Virus record (IMG/VR): IMGVR_UViG_3300025099_000012
Location: 1 to 64,000 of that record
Reading direction: 5' to 3' (one strand)
Source: a virus
Length of the DNA stretch: 64,000 bases
Part shown: one piece after another, positions 15,272-21,860 of the stretch
Layout of the letters: each line of letters starts with the position of its first letter
How positions within the stretch are numbered: the stretch's first letter is position 1
Made by a program: the position numbers and the translations under genes
The notes under the pieces: generated by a model
What the model was told of the DNA's origin: nothing
The model's database searches: none
Seen by the model: the letters and a program-made list of their open reading frames with translations, nothing else

Positions 15272-15640
15272 TTACGTTTTTTTTGACTTATGGCTGTAAG
15301 AAATTGTCCAGCCATCTTGCCCAAACTCTCCAACCTCTTCAAATTTCCAATCCAACTCAGGATCTGGTTCTGGTGTTGAACGCTTGAAATCCTCCACCGC
15401 AGTATCTAGTTTGTGCGGCAGAGTTGTATAAAATTTTCTTTCTTGTATCTTCCGTCTGACAGTTTCCAGTGGACTCCGACTATTGAACTGATATATCCAT
15501 TTCCCGTCTGACGGTATGTTGCTCAGGCCTTTTTTCCAGGCTTGATTGCATTGATTGCAGAAAGCACGAGCTGCACAACTGAGTTGCTTTTCAGTGGAGT
15601 CAGTGCAATGATTTCGCTTGCAGCAGCAATAACAATCCAA
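15272..15640 (-). CDS. hypothetical protein overlapping a 47-residue membrane protein
   Basis: The open frame gives up to 122 residues. The only plausible starts are TTG at 15640 or an internal non-ATG codon, and the Cys-rich N-terminal 40 residues lie in another frame of the membrane-protein gene at 15523-15666. The C-terminal part (IQERKFYTTLPHKLD, GWTISYSHKSKKT) looks like ordinary coding sequence. The likely start is therefore near 15530, coupled to that gene's stop. No family is recognised. Confidence 0.5.
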   Translation of the reverse strand: MDCYCCCKRNHCTDSTEKQLSCAARAFCNQCNQAWKKGLSNIPSDGKWIYQFNSRSPLETVRRKIQERKFYTTLPHKLDTAVEDFKRSTPEPDPELDWKFEEVGEFGQDGWTISYSHKSKKT

Positions 15641-15666
15641 AAAATTGGAGACTCAATAATACCCAT
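15523..15666 (-). CDS. 47-residue single-helix membrane protein
   Basis: ATG at 15666 opens a 47-residue frame ending in TGA at 15523-15525. The sequence has a hydrophobic helix (IFWIVIAAASEIIALTPL) followed by KSNSVVQLVLSAINAIK and a basic C-terminus. This is a recognisable small phage protein type: xEIIxLxPLKSNSxVQLVL. It probably inserts in the membrane and is a holin-like candidate together with the small proteins at 13.5 and 14.5 kb. Confidence 0.7.
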   Translation of the reverse strand: MGIIESPIFWIVIAAASEIIALTPLKSNSVVQLVLSAINAIKPGKKA

Positions 15667-15703
15667 GGTTATATATCTAAGTTGATTTTATTCTAACTAC
15701 TTT

Positions 15704-15794
15704 GCTACGCAAACTACGGGATTTTCTATATACCTATAGTGTTAATGCTGCGTAGCTCCTATACATCTATTATTTATAAACAGTATATAGGAGC
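15704..15794. promoter_or_regulatory. nested inverted repeats upstream of the excisionase-like gene
   Basis: The 204-bp gap between the small membrane protein and the HTH gene holds two perfect inverted repeats: GCTACGCA (15704-15711) with TGCGTAGC (15749-15756), and GCTCCTATA (15755-15763) with TATAGGAGC (15786-15794). The arms abut each other. This looks like an operator or a multi-site DNA-binding region for the adjacent HTH protein. Confidence 0.5.
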
Positions 15795-15870
15795 CAGCGT
15801 GGTTGGTGTAGTTTTTGCAGCTTTTCTCCTTTAGCTCTATGCTTAGTAAGCGCAGATGTATATATACATT

Positions 15871-16149
15871 ATGGAATTTTCGACAGAGCAGCAATTGTTC
15901 CTGGCGATTCGCAGCCTCGACACAAAGCTCGACAGCGTGCTTCGTCGTCTCAACTCAGAAGAACAAGCAGAGTGGCTAGACACTAAAGACACTTGCTCGA
16001 TGCTTGGTTGCACCGACCGTCACCTCCGCAACTTGATGGCAGAGGGCACCATCGCTGGTGACTGCATCCGTAATGTCGGCACCATCAAACGTGCTCGTTA
16101 CAAGTTTCACCGCAGCAAGGTTATGAGTCAGTACCTCAAGCGCGTTTGA
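15871..16149 (+). CDS. excisionase-like helix-turn-helix protein
   Basis: This 92-residue protein starts with ATG 15871. The N-terminal 38 residues form an amphipathic helix, and residues about 40-90 are a winged-helix of the excisionase/MerR type: WLDTKDTCSMLGCTDRHLRNL, MAEGTI, RARYKFHRSKVMSQYL. It converges on the integrase gene and overlaps its end by 14 nt. Excisionases bend DNA at attP to direct excision; alternatively it may repress its own promoter at the inverted repeats just upstream. Confidence 0.7.
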   Translation: MEFSTEQQLFLAIRSLDTKLDSVLRRLNSEEQAEWLDTKDTCSMLGCTDRHLRNLMAEGTIAGDCIRNVGTIKRARYKFHRSKVMSQYLKRV

Positions 16150-17245
16150 ACTTGTCGCGCTGCTTTTCCCTCAGTGCACGCATGTTTTTCTTGTTGATCC
16201 ACAGGTGGTAGTGCTTTCTGTGTGTCGTTTCTGAGTGACCCATCAGCCTTGCAGCAGTGCTGATCTCTATCCCCTGCACTAGCGATCGAATCGCATAAGC
16301 GTGACGCAGGTTGTACAGCGGCCTGTGCTTGAGATTGTTACGTTCCATGTAATCGGAGTACTGCCTGGAAACGTTCAAGCGGTGGCAGGTGGGCTTGTGT
16401 ATCTCACATAGGTTCAGCTCCTTGATCCATTCTTCTGGCAACGCCCAAGCTTCACGCGAGTAAGGCTTGCCCTTGGTTTTGTAAGTCATCAGATTGATTA
16501 CGTCATCCTCGAACTCGACGCTCAGTAATTCGCTGGGCCTGGTGCCAAAGGCCATGCTCATGCCATGCACCCATTTCCAACGTGGATCTTCGATGCTGCT
16601 CCAAATCGCTAGCAATTCCTCATCACTAGGAATGTCCCGCTCAGTGAGCTGAGAAATTGTGTAGCCCTTCATCGCGTCGAACAGTGGCTGCTTATCCCAC
16701 TTCAATCCCATGTGATTAAGGGTGACTGAGACGATCGAACCGAAGTTTTTCCGACTGCTAGGCGACTCAATGTCCTTAATCACCTGGCAGATCGCCTCTA
16801 GATCAGCAGATTCATAGAACTTGCTGAACAGGCTGATCGTCGGTTTGTACTTAGCGGTGTAGATGCCCGCGCCTGTCTTGGGCTTGTCTGGGTAATAGGC
16901 ATCGAAGCGTGCCTCGATTGCCTGGCACAGCTCTGAAAACAGGATCGAATCACGTTGAGCACTGGTTTTCTTTGCAGTGATCTTGTCTTTGCTCCAGTTG
17001 CTCCAGCTGAAAGTGCCCATCGAAAGCTCCTCGTCCAAGCGGAACGCCAGCTCTTTGGCCTTATCAGGTGTACTTAAATCGCTGGCCCTCAGACCTGTCG
17101 GAATTTGCTGCTGTTTACGCTTGCTCGGCTCCGTTTTGCAGGGCAGTGTGGCGACTAAGTACACAGCCTGTCGATCAGGCAGGGTTTTGATAGCGCAACG
17201 GTCCAGCTTCTTATTGAGGAACGTGACCCAATTTCTGTCCATCAC
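16136..17245 (-). CDS. int: tyrosine recombinase (integrase)
   Basis: This 369-residue protein has the catalytic constellation of phage integrases in its C-terminal half: Arg in FGTRPSELLSV (about 232), the beta-hairpin Lys in MTYKTKGK, NLRHAYAIRSL (box II Arg, His; about 318), GHSETTHRKHYHLW with the nucleophilic Tyr (about 348). The N-terminal part is a SAM-like core-binding domain. The attP with a tRNA-Pro half lies about 170 nt upstream of its start. It would integrate the phage into the host tRNA-Pro gene. GC content here is higher than in the neighbouring genes, a hint of separate acquisition. Confidence 0.93.
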   Translation of the reverse strand: MMDRNWVTFLNKKLDRCAIKTLPDRQAVYLVATLPCKTEPSKRKQQQIPTGLRASDLSTPDKAKELAFRLDEELSMGTFSWSNWSKDKITAKKTSAQRDSILFSELCQAIEARFDAYYPDKPKTGAGIYTAKYKPTISLFSKFYESADLEAICQVIKDIESPSSRKNFGSIVSVTLNHMGLKWDKQPLFDAMKGYTISQLTERDIPSDEELLAIWSSIEDPRWKWVHGMSMAFGTRPSELLSVEFEDDVINLMTYKTKGKPYSREAWALPEEWIKELNLCEIHKPTCHRLNVSRQYSDYMERNNLKHRPLYNLRHAYAIRSLVQGIEISTAARLMGHSETTHRKHYHLWINKKNMRALREKQRDKFKRA

Positions 17246-17290
17246 TGACTTCTCGGCTGATCCGAGTATGCCCCAAACTCACTGATCCTG

Positions 17291-17300
17291 TGTACTTAAA
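17291..17300. repeat. candidate integrase arm-type site (TGTACTTAAA)
   Basis: This copy of TGT(A/G)CTTAA lies on the integrase side of the attP core. Two further copies, TGTGCTTAA at 17520-17528 and 17532-17540, lie on the other side with 12-bp phasing. Flanking, phased short repeats are typical of integrase arm-binding sites. Confidence 0.45.
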
Positions 17301-17358
17301 AACCGTCTTAAATCCCTGGTTTTGGTGCCGGAACAGACCGGAACACAGGTGAACCAAT

Positions 17359-17382
17359 AAAAAAGGGACCCTTTCGGATCCC
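17359..17382 (-). terminator. terminator downstream of the tRNA-Pro half
   Basis: On the minus strand GGGATCC-GAAA-GGGTCCC is followed by six T, 33 nt after the 3' end of the tRNA fragment and before the integrase. After integration it would terminate the reconstituted tRNA-Pro transcript and keep it from reading into int. Confidence 0.85.
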
Positions 17383-17415
17383 CTGGTATGACTGGTATTT
17401 CAGCCGTTGACTGAA

Positions 17416-17457
17416 TCGGAGCGGCGGGATTTGAACCCACGACCCCTACTACCCCAA
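17416..17457 (-). other. attP core: 3' half of tRNA-Pro(GGG)
   Basis: Read on the minus strand, this is the 3' half of a tRNA from the anticodon loop on: loop TTGGGGT with GGG anticodon, 3' anticodon strand AGTAG, T-arm GTGGG-TTCAAAT-CCCGC, acceptor strand CGCTCCG and discriminator A. The sequence beyond the loop does not form the 5' half (no CTACT to pair with AGTAG), so this is not a complete tRNA gene. It is what an attP that replaces the 3' end of a host tRNA gene on integration should look like. Confidence 0.85.
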
Positions 17458-17519
17458 AGAGGTAATAATTCTTTATAAACCCGCTGTATGACTGGCTCTT
17501 GAGTCGTCAAATTTTTAAA

Positions 17520-17540
17520 TGTGCTTAATTTTGTGCTTAA
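17520..17540. repeat. candidate integrase arm sites (two TGTGCTTAA)
   Basis: Two direct copies of TGTGCTTAA start at 17520 and 17532. A third variant lies at 17291 across the core. A second pair of repeats, TATGACTGG, also flanks the core near 17387 and 17487. Confidence 0.45.
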
Positions 17541-17837
17541 TCACTGAGGTGGTTTGCCACTCAGCAGTCCTCTAGAAGCACCTTCTTCAGGGAAATCTCT
17601 TGGCCTTGATTCGATGCTGCTTTTTCCACCCGACACCCGTTCATGTGCTTGAAAGGTCGCTCGTTTGTAGCGGTTCTGGAAAATGTCTGGGATCCAGTGG
17701 GTCTCAACCCAATTGATCGTTGGATTTAATTCGATATGCCGCTCTACCGAATGGCACATGGCACCCATTTGTATATAGCCATCATGAGAGACGCAGGTGT
17801 TGTCGCCTGTTCTATGCAGATAAAGAATTTTGCTCAC
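17541..17837 (-). CDS. hypothetical protein
   Basis: It encodes 98 residues from ATG 17837, overlapping the previous stop. It contains RTGDNTCVSHDGYIQMGAM and NWVETHWIPDIFQNRYK; the last 30 residues are polar and rich in Ser/Gly/Arg. It is the last gene of the minus-strand block before attP, a common place for lysogenic-conversion or host-interaction genes. No family is recognised. Confidence 0.6.
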   Translation of the reverse strand: MSKILYLHRTGDNTCVSHDGYIQMGAMCHSVERHIELNPTINWVETHWIPDIFQNRYKRATFQAHERVSGGKSSIESRPRDFPEEGASRGLLSGKPPQ

Positions 17838-18214
17838 TAGCTAACTGCTGTAATAGCCGCACCACGCAGAGGCACTCTGTAGTCAGTTCCTACTTTTAAA
17901 GCAGCATCTGAAGTTACAAAGATTCGATCAACGTATTTTCGTTTGTCATCACTGTCAAATGTGTAGTTCGTGCCATCCCACTCAACTTTTAAGTGAGGGT
18001 TAGAGTCTGAAACAGAGATGTAGACCGACTGACTGTTGTCACTATTGTCAACGCGCACGCAGCTTTCATAGATCGTGTTATCTCCGTTCCACCACCATCT
18101 AGGAACATTAAAGTAATTAACTGGACGATCCGTAGTTCTAGGACTTACAAATGTTAGATCTCCTGATTGATCTTCAAATGAATGTAGTCCTGTAATTGTA
18201 ATTGCACCAGCCAT
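17837..18214 (-). CDS. beta-rich hypothetical protein (possible virion or decoration protein)
   Basis: This 125-residue, almost entirely beta-strand protein carries aromatic clusters (NVPRWWWNGDNTIYE) and repeated strand-turn units (VYISVSDSNPHLKVEW). It overlaps both neighbours by one base. Such sequences are common among small capsid decoration or tail-tip proteins. No catalytic motif is present. Confidence 0.65.
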   Translation of the reverse strand: MAGAITITGLHSFEDQSGDLTFVSPRTTDRPVNYFNVPRWWWNGDNTIYESCVRVDNSDNSQSVYISVSDSNPHLKVEWDGTNYTFDSDDKRKYVDRIFVTSDAALKVGTDYRVPLRGAAITAVS

Positions 18215-18450
18215 CAGTCTTTATTGATAATGTTTTTATAGAAGGTTGCCTTCTTCTTCATTTTAGGTGATGCACTTGGATCTTTTAGTACAGAATTGGC
18301 GTACGACATACGACCTTCTGGAGTATCTGGATATCCAGCTTTTGTTGCCGCAGCAGTAAAAGTCCCTTTTGTTCCACCCTTTTTGCCGTGAGACATTTTT
18401 TTAAATGCCGTGGCTAACCCTTTTGCTTGCTTGCGAGTTTCCTTTGACAT
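18214..18450 (-). CDS. Lys-rich small protein
   Basis: It encodes 78 residues with about a quarter Lys/Arg (KKMSHGKKGGTKG, SPKMKKKATFYKN). A central segment ATKAGYPDTPEGRMSYAN resembles a short helix-loop-helix. It is coupled by TAATG/TAG overlaps to its neighbours. One of five consecutive very basic small genes; DNA condensation or nucleic-acid binding is plausible but unproven. Confidence 0.7.
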   Translation of the reverse strand: MSKETRKQAKGLATAFKKMSHGKKGGTKGTFTAAATKAGYPDTPEGRMSYANSVLKDPSASPKMKKKATFYKNIINKD

Positions 18451-18704
18451 TACGAGCGATGCTTTGCGGCTTCATCTGCAACATCCTTAGGCTGCTTGCT
18501 GTACTGTTCTCCCTTTCGAATAGACGCACGTTTCTTAGCATTTGACCTAGCCTTTTGACTATTAGTTAATGCTTCTCTAGCTCCTTTAGGACGATAACGT
18601 TCACCCGTTGCATCCTTTCCTTGAGTACTATTTTTACCTGAGTCTGTACCCCAATCTTCTTTAGTCCAACTATCTAGAGAATTTTGTGATTTTGCTTTAG
18701 CCAT
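18450..18704 (-). CDS. DUF5872 protein
   Basis: This 84-residue protein starts at ATG 18704 (an ATG five codons upstream overlaps the previous gene). It follows the DUF5872 pattern: LDSWTKEDWGTDSGK, GERYRPKGAREALTNSQKA, then basic RKGEQYSKQPKDVAD. DUF5872 proteins are found in marine phages, bacteria and large eukaryotic viruses; the function is unknown. Strongly basic. Confidence 0.75.
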   Translation of the reverse strand: MAKAKSQNSLDSWTKEDWGTDSGKNSTQGKDATGERYRPKGAREALTNSQKARSNAKKRASIRKGEQYSKQPKDVADEAAKHRS

Positions 18705-18706
18705 TG

Positions 18707-19084
18707 TTAAAATGCCCATGGTGGTACACGCACATCACCAGACATTGTGGTTCCTTCTATGAATCCTTCGCGTAAACTTTTTCCTGTAGTTTCTTTAGCG
18801 ATTACATCGCCTAAACCTAACAAAGGATGAGCTGCTCTTATTGCTGTATCAACTCCAGATTCACCGGTAAATGGTTTCTTTTGTATGAGATGTTTTCTAA
18901 TTAGATCAGCGGCACCTATAACTGCAGATCCTAATGGACTGCCAGAAATAATCTTTGGAATTTGTAAGGCTTGAGTAGCCATACGAATACCCGATCCTTT
19001 AGCTTTGCCGAAAAGGATGTCAGCGTTTTCAGCTGCATTTTTAGCGTAGTTATACTTATACCCGGTCTTTGAGAAAGGAGTCAT
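18707..19084 (-). CDS. hypothetical protein with apolar helices
   Basis: It encodes 125 residues. It has a Tyr/Asn/Ala-rich N-terminus, an apolar region (IPKIISGSPLGSAVIGAADLI) and a second one (AAHPLLGLGDVIA). It resembles the small glycine/alanine-rich virion candidates further along. It overlaps the upstream gene by 4 nt (ATGA). Confidence 0.6.
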   Translation of the reverse strand: MTPFSKTGYKYNYAKNAAENADILFGKAKGSGIRMATQALQIPKIISGSPLGSAVIGAADLIRKHLIQKKPFTGESGVDTAIRAAHPLLGLGDVIAKETTGKSLREGFIEGTTMSGDVRVPPWAF

Positions 19085-19263
19085 GACTTATACCCACCGC
19101 CTTTAGCTTTATATTGTTTGGCTAACATCTGTGCTTTACGGGCAGACCACTGACCAGGCTTTCCGCCCTTACCGCTTGCTTTAATTTGAGCGAATAGTTT
19201 CCTACGCATACCTGGCATTGTGTAATTGCCAGCCTCATTGACTTTAGATTTTTTTTCAGCCAT
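19081..19263 (-). CDS. conserved small basic phage protein
   Basis: It encodes 60 residues. VNEAGNYTMPGMRRKLFAQIK is followed by GGKPGQWSARKAQMLAKQYK and KGGGYKS. I recognise the GQWSARKAQ(M/L)LAKxYK pattern as recurrent in marine phage and cyanophage genomes, with no assigned function. Highly Lys-rich and translationally coupled to the next gene. Confidence 0.75.
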   Translation of the reverse strand: MAEKKSKVNEAGNYTMPGMRRKLFAQIKASGKGGKPGQWSARKAQMLAKQYKAKGGGYKS

Positions 19264-19783
19264 CAGTTTGATCTACCATGTATTCATCTGACCCTTCTTT
19301 ATTATATTCTTTTTTAGGCATACATTCATCAGTAATCGGGCCTCCATGAACCCAAGCATCACAGGTACGATCCCCTGCACATTTAAATTTAAATAGCTGA
19401 CAATAACCAATGTTTGCTTTCACGATGACCTTACGTGGGTCTACATATGGCTCTTCATCTGTGCCAATACCTTTGCCAATACAGCACATGATTTTCCATG
19501 TCTGATCAAATGCAGCGCAGTTGCCACAACGTGTGGACTTTGCTTCTTCTATAGATGTATGAAAGATGTCTGCTTTTTTCTCCCAGAACTCATCGTTAGG
19601 GAAATCAGGATTCATAGGACCATAACCGAAATTATCAATTGTCCAATCCCTATTCTTCGTATTTTCGTGAATATCTTGAGTTGCTTTTGGGCAGCAAGAT
19701 TGATGATATGTGACGTGTTTACCTAAGTTGGCTTGGGCCTTGCGTCCTTGATAATCCATTACCATTTCACCTTGTGTGACCAA
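19256..19783 (-). CDS. Cys-rich conserved phage protein, putative metal or Fe-S binding
   Basis: It encodes 175 residues (starts at 19783, with Met codons at residues 7 and 9 as alternatives). Cysteines cluster in the C-terminal two thirds: CGNCAAFD, MCCIGKG, GYCQLFKFKCAGDRTCDAW followed by VHGGPI. The arrangement recalls small high-potential iron-sulfur or zinc-binding modules and recurs in marine phages. It lies among basic conserved proteins. Metal identity cannot be told from sequence. Confidence 0.7.
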   Translation of the reverse strand: MVTQGEMVMDYQGRKAQANLGKHVTYHQSCCPKATQDIHENTKNRDWTIDNFGYGPMNPDFPNDEFWEKKADIFHTSIEEAKSTRCGNCAAFDQTWKIMCCIGKGIGTDEEPYVDPRKVIVKANIGYCQLFKFKCAGDRTCDAWVHGGPITDECMPKKEYNKEGSDEYMVDQTDG

Positions 19784-20067
19784 TAACGTGCGCTAAAAAT
19801 ATCTGGCTTACTATCTTGTGCATTATGCCTAGCGTAGTAAGACTTCTTACGAGCTTTATCTTTTGCAGACTTAGGATTTTTACCAGCACCGGTCACGCCT
19901 TGCTGACCAAAACGGATGATTTTCTCTTTACCTTCTTTACAGGCTTTTACAACGTGAGATTTTGTTGCGTGGCCTTTTGTACGCATTGGTTTATTGCACT
20001 TAAGTTTATCTTTGTCTAAGTGAGACTTAGCTTTTGATTTAGCTTTAGCACGAGCAGATGTTGCCAT
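19759..20067 (-). CDS. conserved basic phage protein (KARHAKN/SARYW type)
   Basis: This 102-residue, strongly basic protein has a Lys-rich N-terminus, KCNKPMRTKG, a middle IIRFGQQGVTGAGKNPKS, and a C-terminal helix (KDKARKKSYYARHN) ending FSARYWSHKVKW. The RFGQQGVxG...ARRKSYxARH...YWxxKVKW pattern is recurrent in phage and large viral genomes, without a firm function. It overlaps the following gene by 25 nt. Confidence 0.75.
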   Translation of the reverse strand: MATSARAKAKSKAKSHLDKDKLKCNKPMRTKGHATKSHVVKACKEGKEKIIRFGQQGVTGAGKNPKSAKDKARKKSYYARHNAQDSKPDIFSARYWSHKVKW

Positions 20068-20088
20068 GTTATCTACATTATCCCTCTA

Positions 20089-20226
20089 TTATTTTAACGG
20101 TTCTAAAGGATCTGATTTACCATCAACGATTGCACAAGCACGTTTATAAAAGAAATTATCTGTAGTACCTTTCTCTTCCATAGCTTCCTTAATTTTTAGC
20201 CAATTGGCTTTTTCTTCGTCACTCAT
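20089..20226 (-). CDS. 45-residue conserved-type small protein
   Basis: ATG at 20226 overlaps the stop of the upstream gene (ATGA) and opens a 45-residue frame ending TAA at 20089. It is helical and acidic, with KANWLKIKEAMEEKGTTDNF and FYKRACAIVDGKSDPLEPL. The tight coupling and protein-like composition support a real gene; function unknown. Confidence 0.7.
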   Translation of the reverse strand: MSDEEKANWLKIKEAMEEKGTTDNFFYKRACAIVDGKSDPLEPLK

Positions 20227-20495
20227 TGGTTAGCTGCAATGTGATCCATCTCTGCGTGCATCAGGTCACTAAGATTTGACACCTGTGCACAGCAGCTCAT
20301 AATTAATCCACGTTGATTAGGAGTGAGATTGTCTGCATCAATGGCATCTTCTGATAGCACTATTGCTACATCTCCTAATGCCATGATGATTGCAGGCATT
20401 CCCCATTTTTCAACCAAACCAGACATAACAGATAAAAGAGGATTATCTCCACTTTCAACTGATTTCCAGAATTGTTTGCGTTCTTCCGCTGTCAT
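20223..20495 (-). CDS. small helical hypothetical protein
   Basis: It encodes 90 residues. The whole protein is predicted helical, with a hydrophobic segment (MPAIIMALGDVAIVLSED). It heads the small-gene block 17.5-20.5 kb and has a promoter-like box (TACAATAGTA on the minus strand, 20514-20523) 19 nt upstream. Unknown function. Confidence 0.7.
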   Translation of the reverse strand: MTAEERKQFWKSVESGDNPLLSVMSGLVEKWGMPAIIMALGDVAIVLSEDAIDADNLTPNQRGLIMSCCAQVSNLSDLMHAEMDHIAANQ

Positions 20496-20513
20496 AATTA
20501 TAGCCCTAAGTAT

Positions 20514-20523
20514 TACTATTGTA
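20514..20523 (-). promoter_or_regulatory. putative phage promoter -10 box
   Basis: The minus strand reads TACAATAGTA, 19 nt before the ATG at 20495, matching the recurrent box. Plausible promoter for the eight coupled minus-strand genes down to 17541. Confidence 0.5.
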
Positions 20524-20554
20524 GATAGAATACCTGAAGAGACATGTAGACATT

Positions 20555-21304
20555 ATGGCACAGATATCCGTAGAAGGTTTCAAGAATTTTTTTAAATATT
20601 ACGTAGAGGAATCACATCAACAATTAGGTATTGAAAAGCTATATCAATTAATTCCATTGGATGCGCTTGATGATAACTCTGAGTGGATGCTTCAGTATCG
20701 TAATCAGTTGAAAGATCAAACAAACAAAATCACGCAACAACCAATTACCAAGGTCCAAATGGGACTCATCATGAATTGCAGTCCTGAAAGTCTGCCTGAC
20801 TCACTGATGGCCGACTTTGCACGATGCGTAGATCTATATCAAATGGATCGCATTAGCATTGCATATTTCCTAGGACAATGTGGACATGAATCAGCTGGAC
20901 TTAGGTATCCTGTCGAAATTGCCTCAGGAATAAATTACGAAAACAGGGGAGACTTAGGCAATATTTATCCTGGTGATGGTGTCAAATTCGCGGGTACTGG
21001 CTGGATCCAAGTGACTGGGCGCTATTGGCATCAGCAATACTCAGACTATCTTCAGAAGAATGGAACATTTGATGAGAAGATTATGGAGGTAGGAAAGACA
21101 CATACAAGTGAAAAGTATCCGTGGTCAATAAGCGGATACTGGTGGTATGCAAATAATATGAATGATTTCTGCAAAATAAAACCACCCGTCGATCAAGTAG
21201 GTCAACGAGTGAATGGTAAGTATTTGCCTAATGGGTATGAAGACAGACGTCTGTATTCTAAAAAAGCTTTTGAAGTATTAGGTCTACCGTATCCTGGTAA
21301 TTAA
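20555..21304 (+). CDS. endolysin, GH19 chitinase/muramidase-like
   Basis: This 249-residue protein has an N-terminal helical region (FKNFFKYYVEESHQQL) and a C-terminal glycoside hydrolase family 19-like domain from about residue 75: AYFLGQCGHESAGLR with the catalytic Glu, INYENRGDLGNIYPGDG, KFAGTGWIQVTGRYWHQQYS, and WWYANN. GH19-like endolysins cut the glycan of peptidoglycan in many phages of Gram-negatives. It is encoded alone on the plus strand, with a start at ATG 20555. No signal peptide is seen, so a holin would be needed. Confidence 0.85.
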   Translation: MAQISVEGFKNFFKYYVEESHQQLGIEKLYQLIPLDALDDNSEWMLQYRNQLKDQTNKITQQPITKVQMGLIMNCSPESLPDSLMADFARCVDLYQMDRISIAYFLGQCGHESAGLRYPVEIASGINYENRGDLGNIYPGDGVKFAGTGWIQVTGRYWHQQYSDYLQKNGTFDEKIMEVGKTHTSEKYPWSISGYWWYANNMNDFCKIKPPVDQVGQRVNGKYLPNGYEDRRLYSKKAFEVLGLPYPGN

Positions 21305-21810
21305 TCAAAGCTGATTAAACTATCAATGACACTATCTGATGTTACGCCTTCAGGTGTTGGCTCAGGTGTTGGCTCAGGTGTTGGTGCAGGTGGTTCCCAC
21401 TGAGAATAAGCAGCGGATGTAATATATGCAGCTAGCTCATCAGTCGTTGTTGTTGCACTGATGGCTTCACAGTAAGTACGAATCTCACCACGACGATCAA
21501 GCACATCTTGAGGAACTGCTACTTCAGTTTCTTGCTTACGAATAACATACCAATCACTAGGAGCAAGCAATGTATATGCTGTTTGATTGGTGTTATCAAT
21601 CCAAAGAGTAACTAGACCTTCGTGATCTTTTGGAAGATCTGGACCCCAGTAGAAACGTTGGTCGTACCAAGGTGCATCAGGAACTTCTGTAATTCCAATT
21701 GCTGTTTTCTCTTCATATGAAGACAACCTCAGCCAATTGGCTGGATACTGAATACCTGCATGTGTGAATGCACGATCGTAAGATAGTGGGCGTCCGTCTA
21801 AGATAAGCAT
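21301..21810 (-). CDS. tail-fibre-associated protein
   Basis: This 169-residue protein has an N-terminal part (GRPLSYDRAFTHAGIQYPANW) and middle (VTLWIDNTNQTAYTLLAPSDW) resembling phage tail-fibre accessory/DUF4376-type proteins, followed by a helix and a proline-rich linker with repeated Thr-Pro-Glu-Pro units. It lies directly downstream of the large adhesin. Probably a tail fibre tip, chaperone or assembly protein. Confidence 0.6.
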   Translation of the reverse strand: MLILDGRPLSYDRAFTHAGIQYPANWLRLSSYEEKTAIGITEVPDAPWYDQRFYWGPDLPKDHEGLVTLWIDNTNQTAYTLLAPSDWYVIRKQETEVAVPQDVLDRRGEIRTYCEAISATTTTDELAAYITSAAYSQWEPPAPTPEPTPEPTPEGVTSDSVIDSLISFD

Positions 21811-21828
21811 GACAATTTCTCTGATGTT

Positions 21829-21838
21829 ACTATTTTAG
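21829..21838 (-). promoter_or_regulatory. putative phage promoter box (variant TAAAATAGT)
   Basis: The minus strand reads CTAAAATAGT, 19 nt before the start at 21810. It keeps the AATAGT half of the recurrent box with TAAAAT instead of TACAAT, as does the copy at 27491. Confidence 0.4.
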
Positions 21839-21860
21839 CTTTTTAAAATTGATTAGTTAA

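Noticed and set aside
17400-17480. Complete tRNA gene
   Set aside because: Only the 3' half from the anticodon loop is present; the adjoining sequence cannot form the D-arm or pair with the 3' anticodon strand or acceptor strand.
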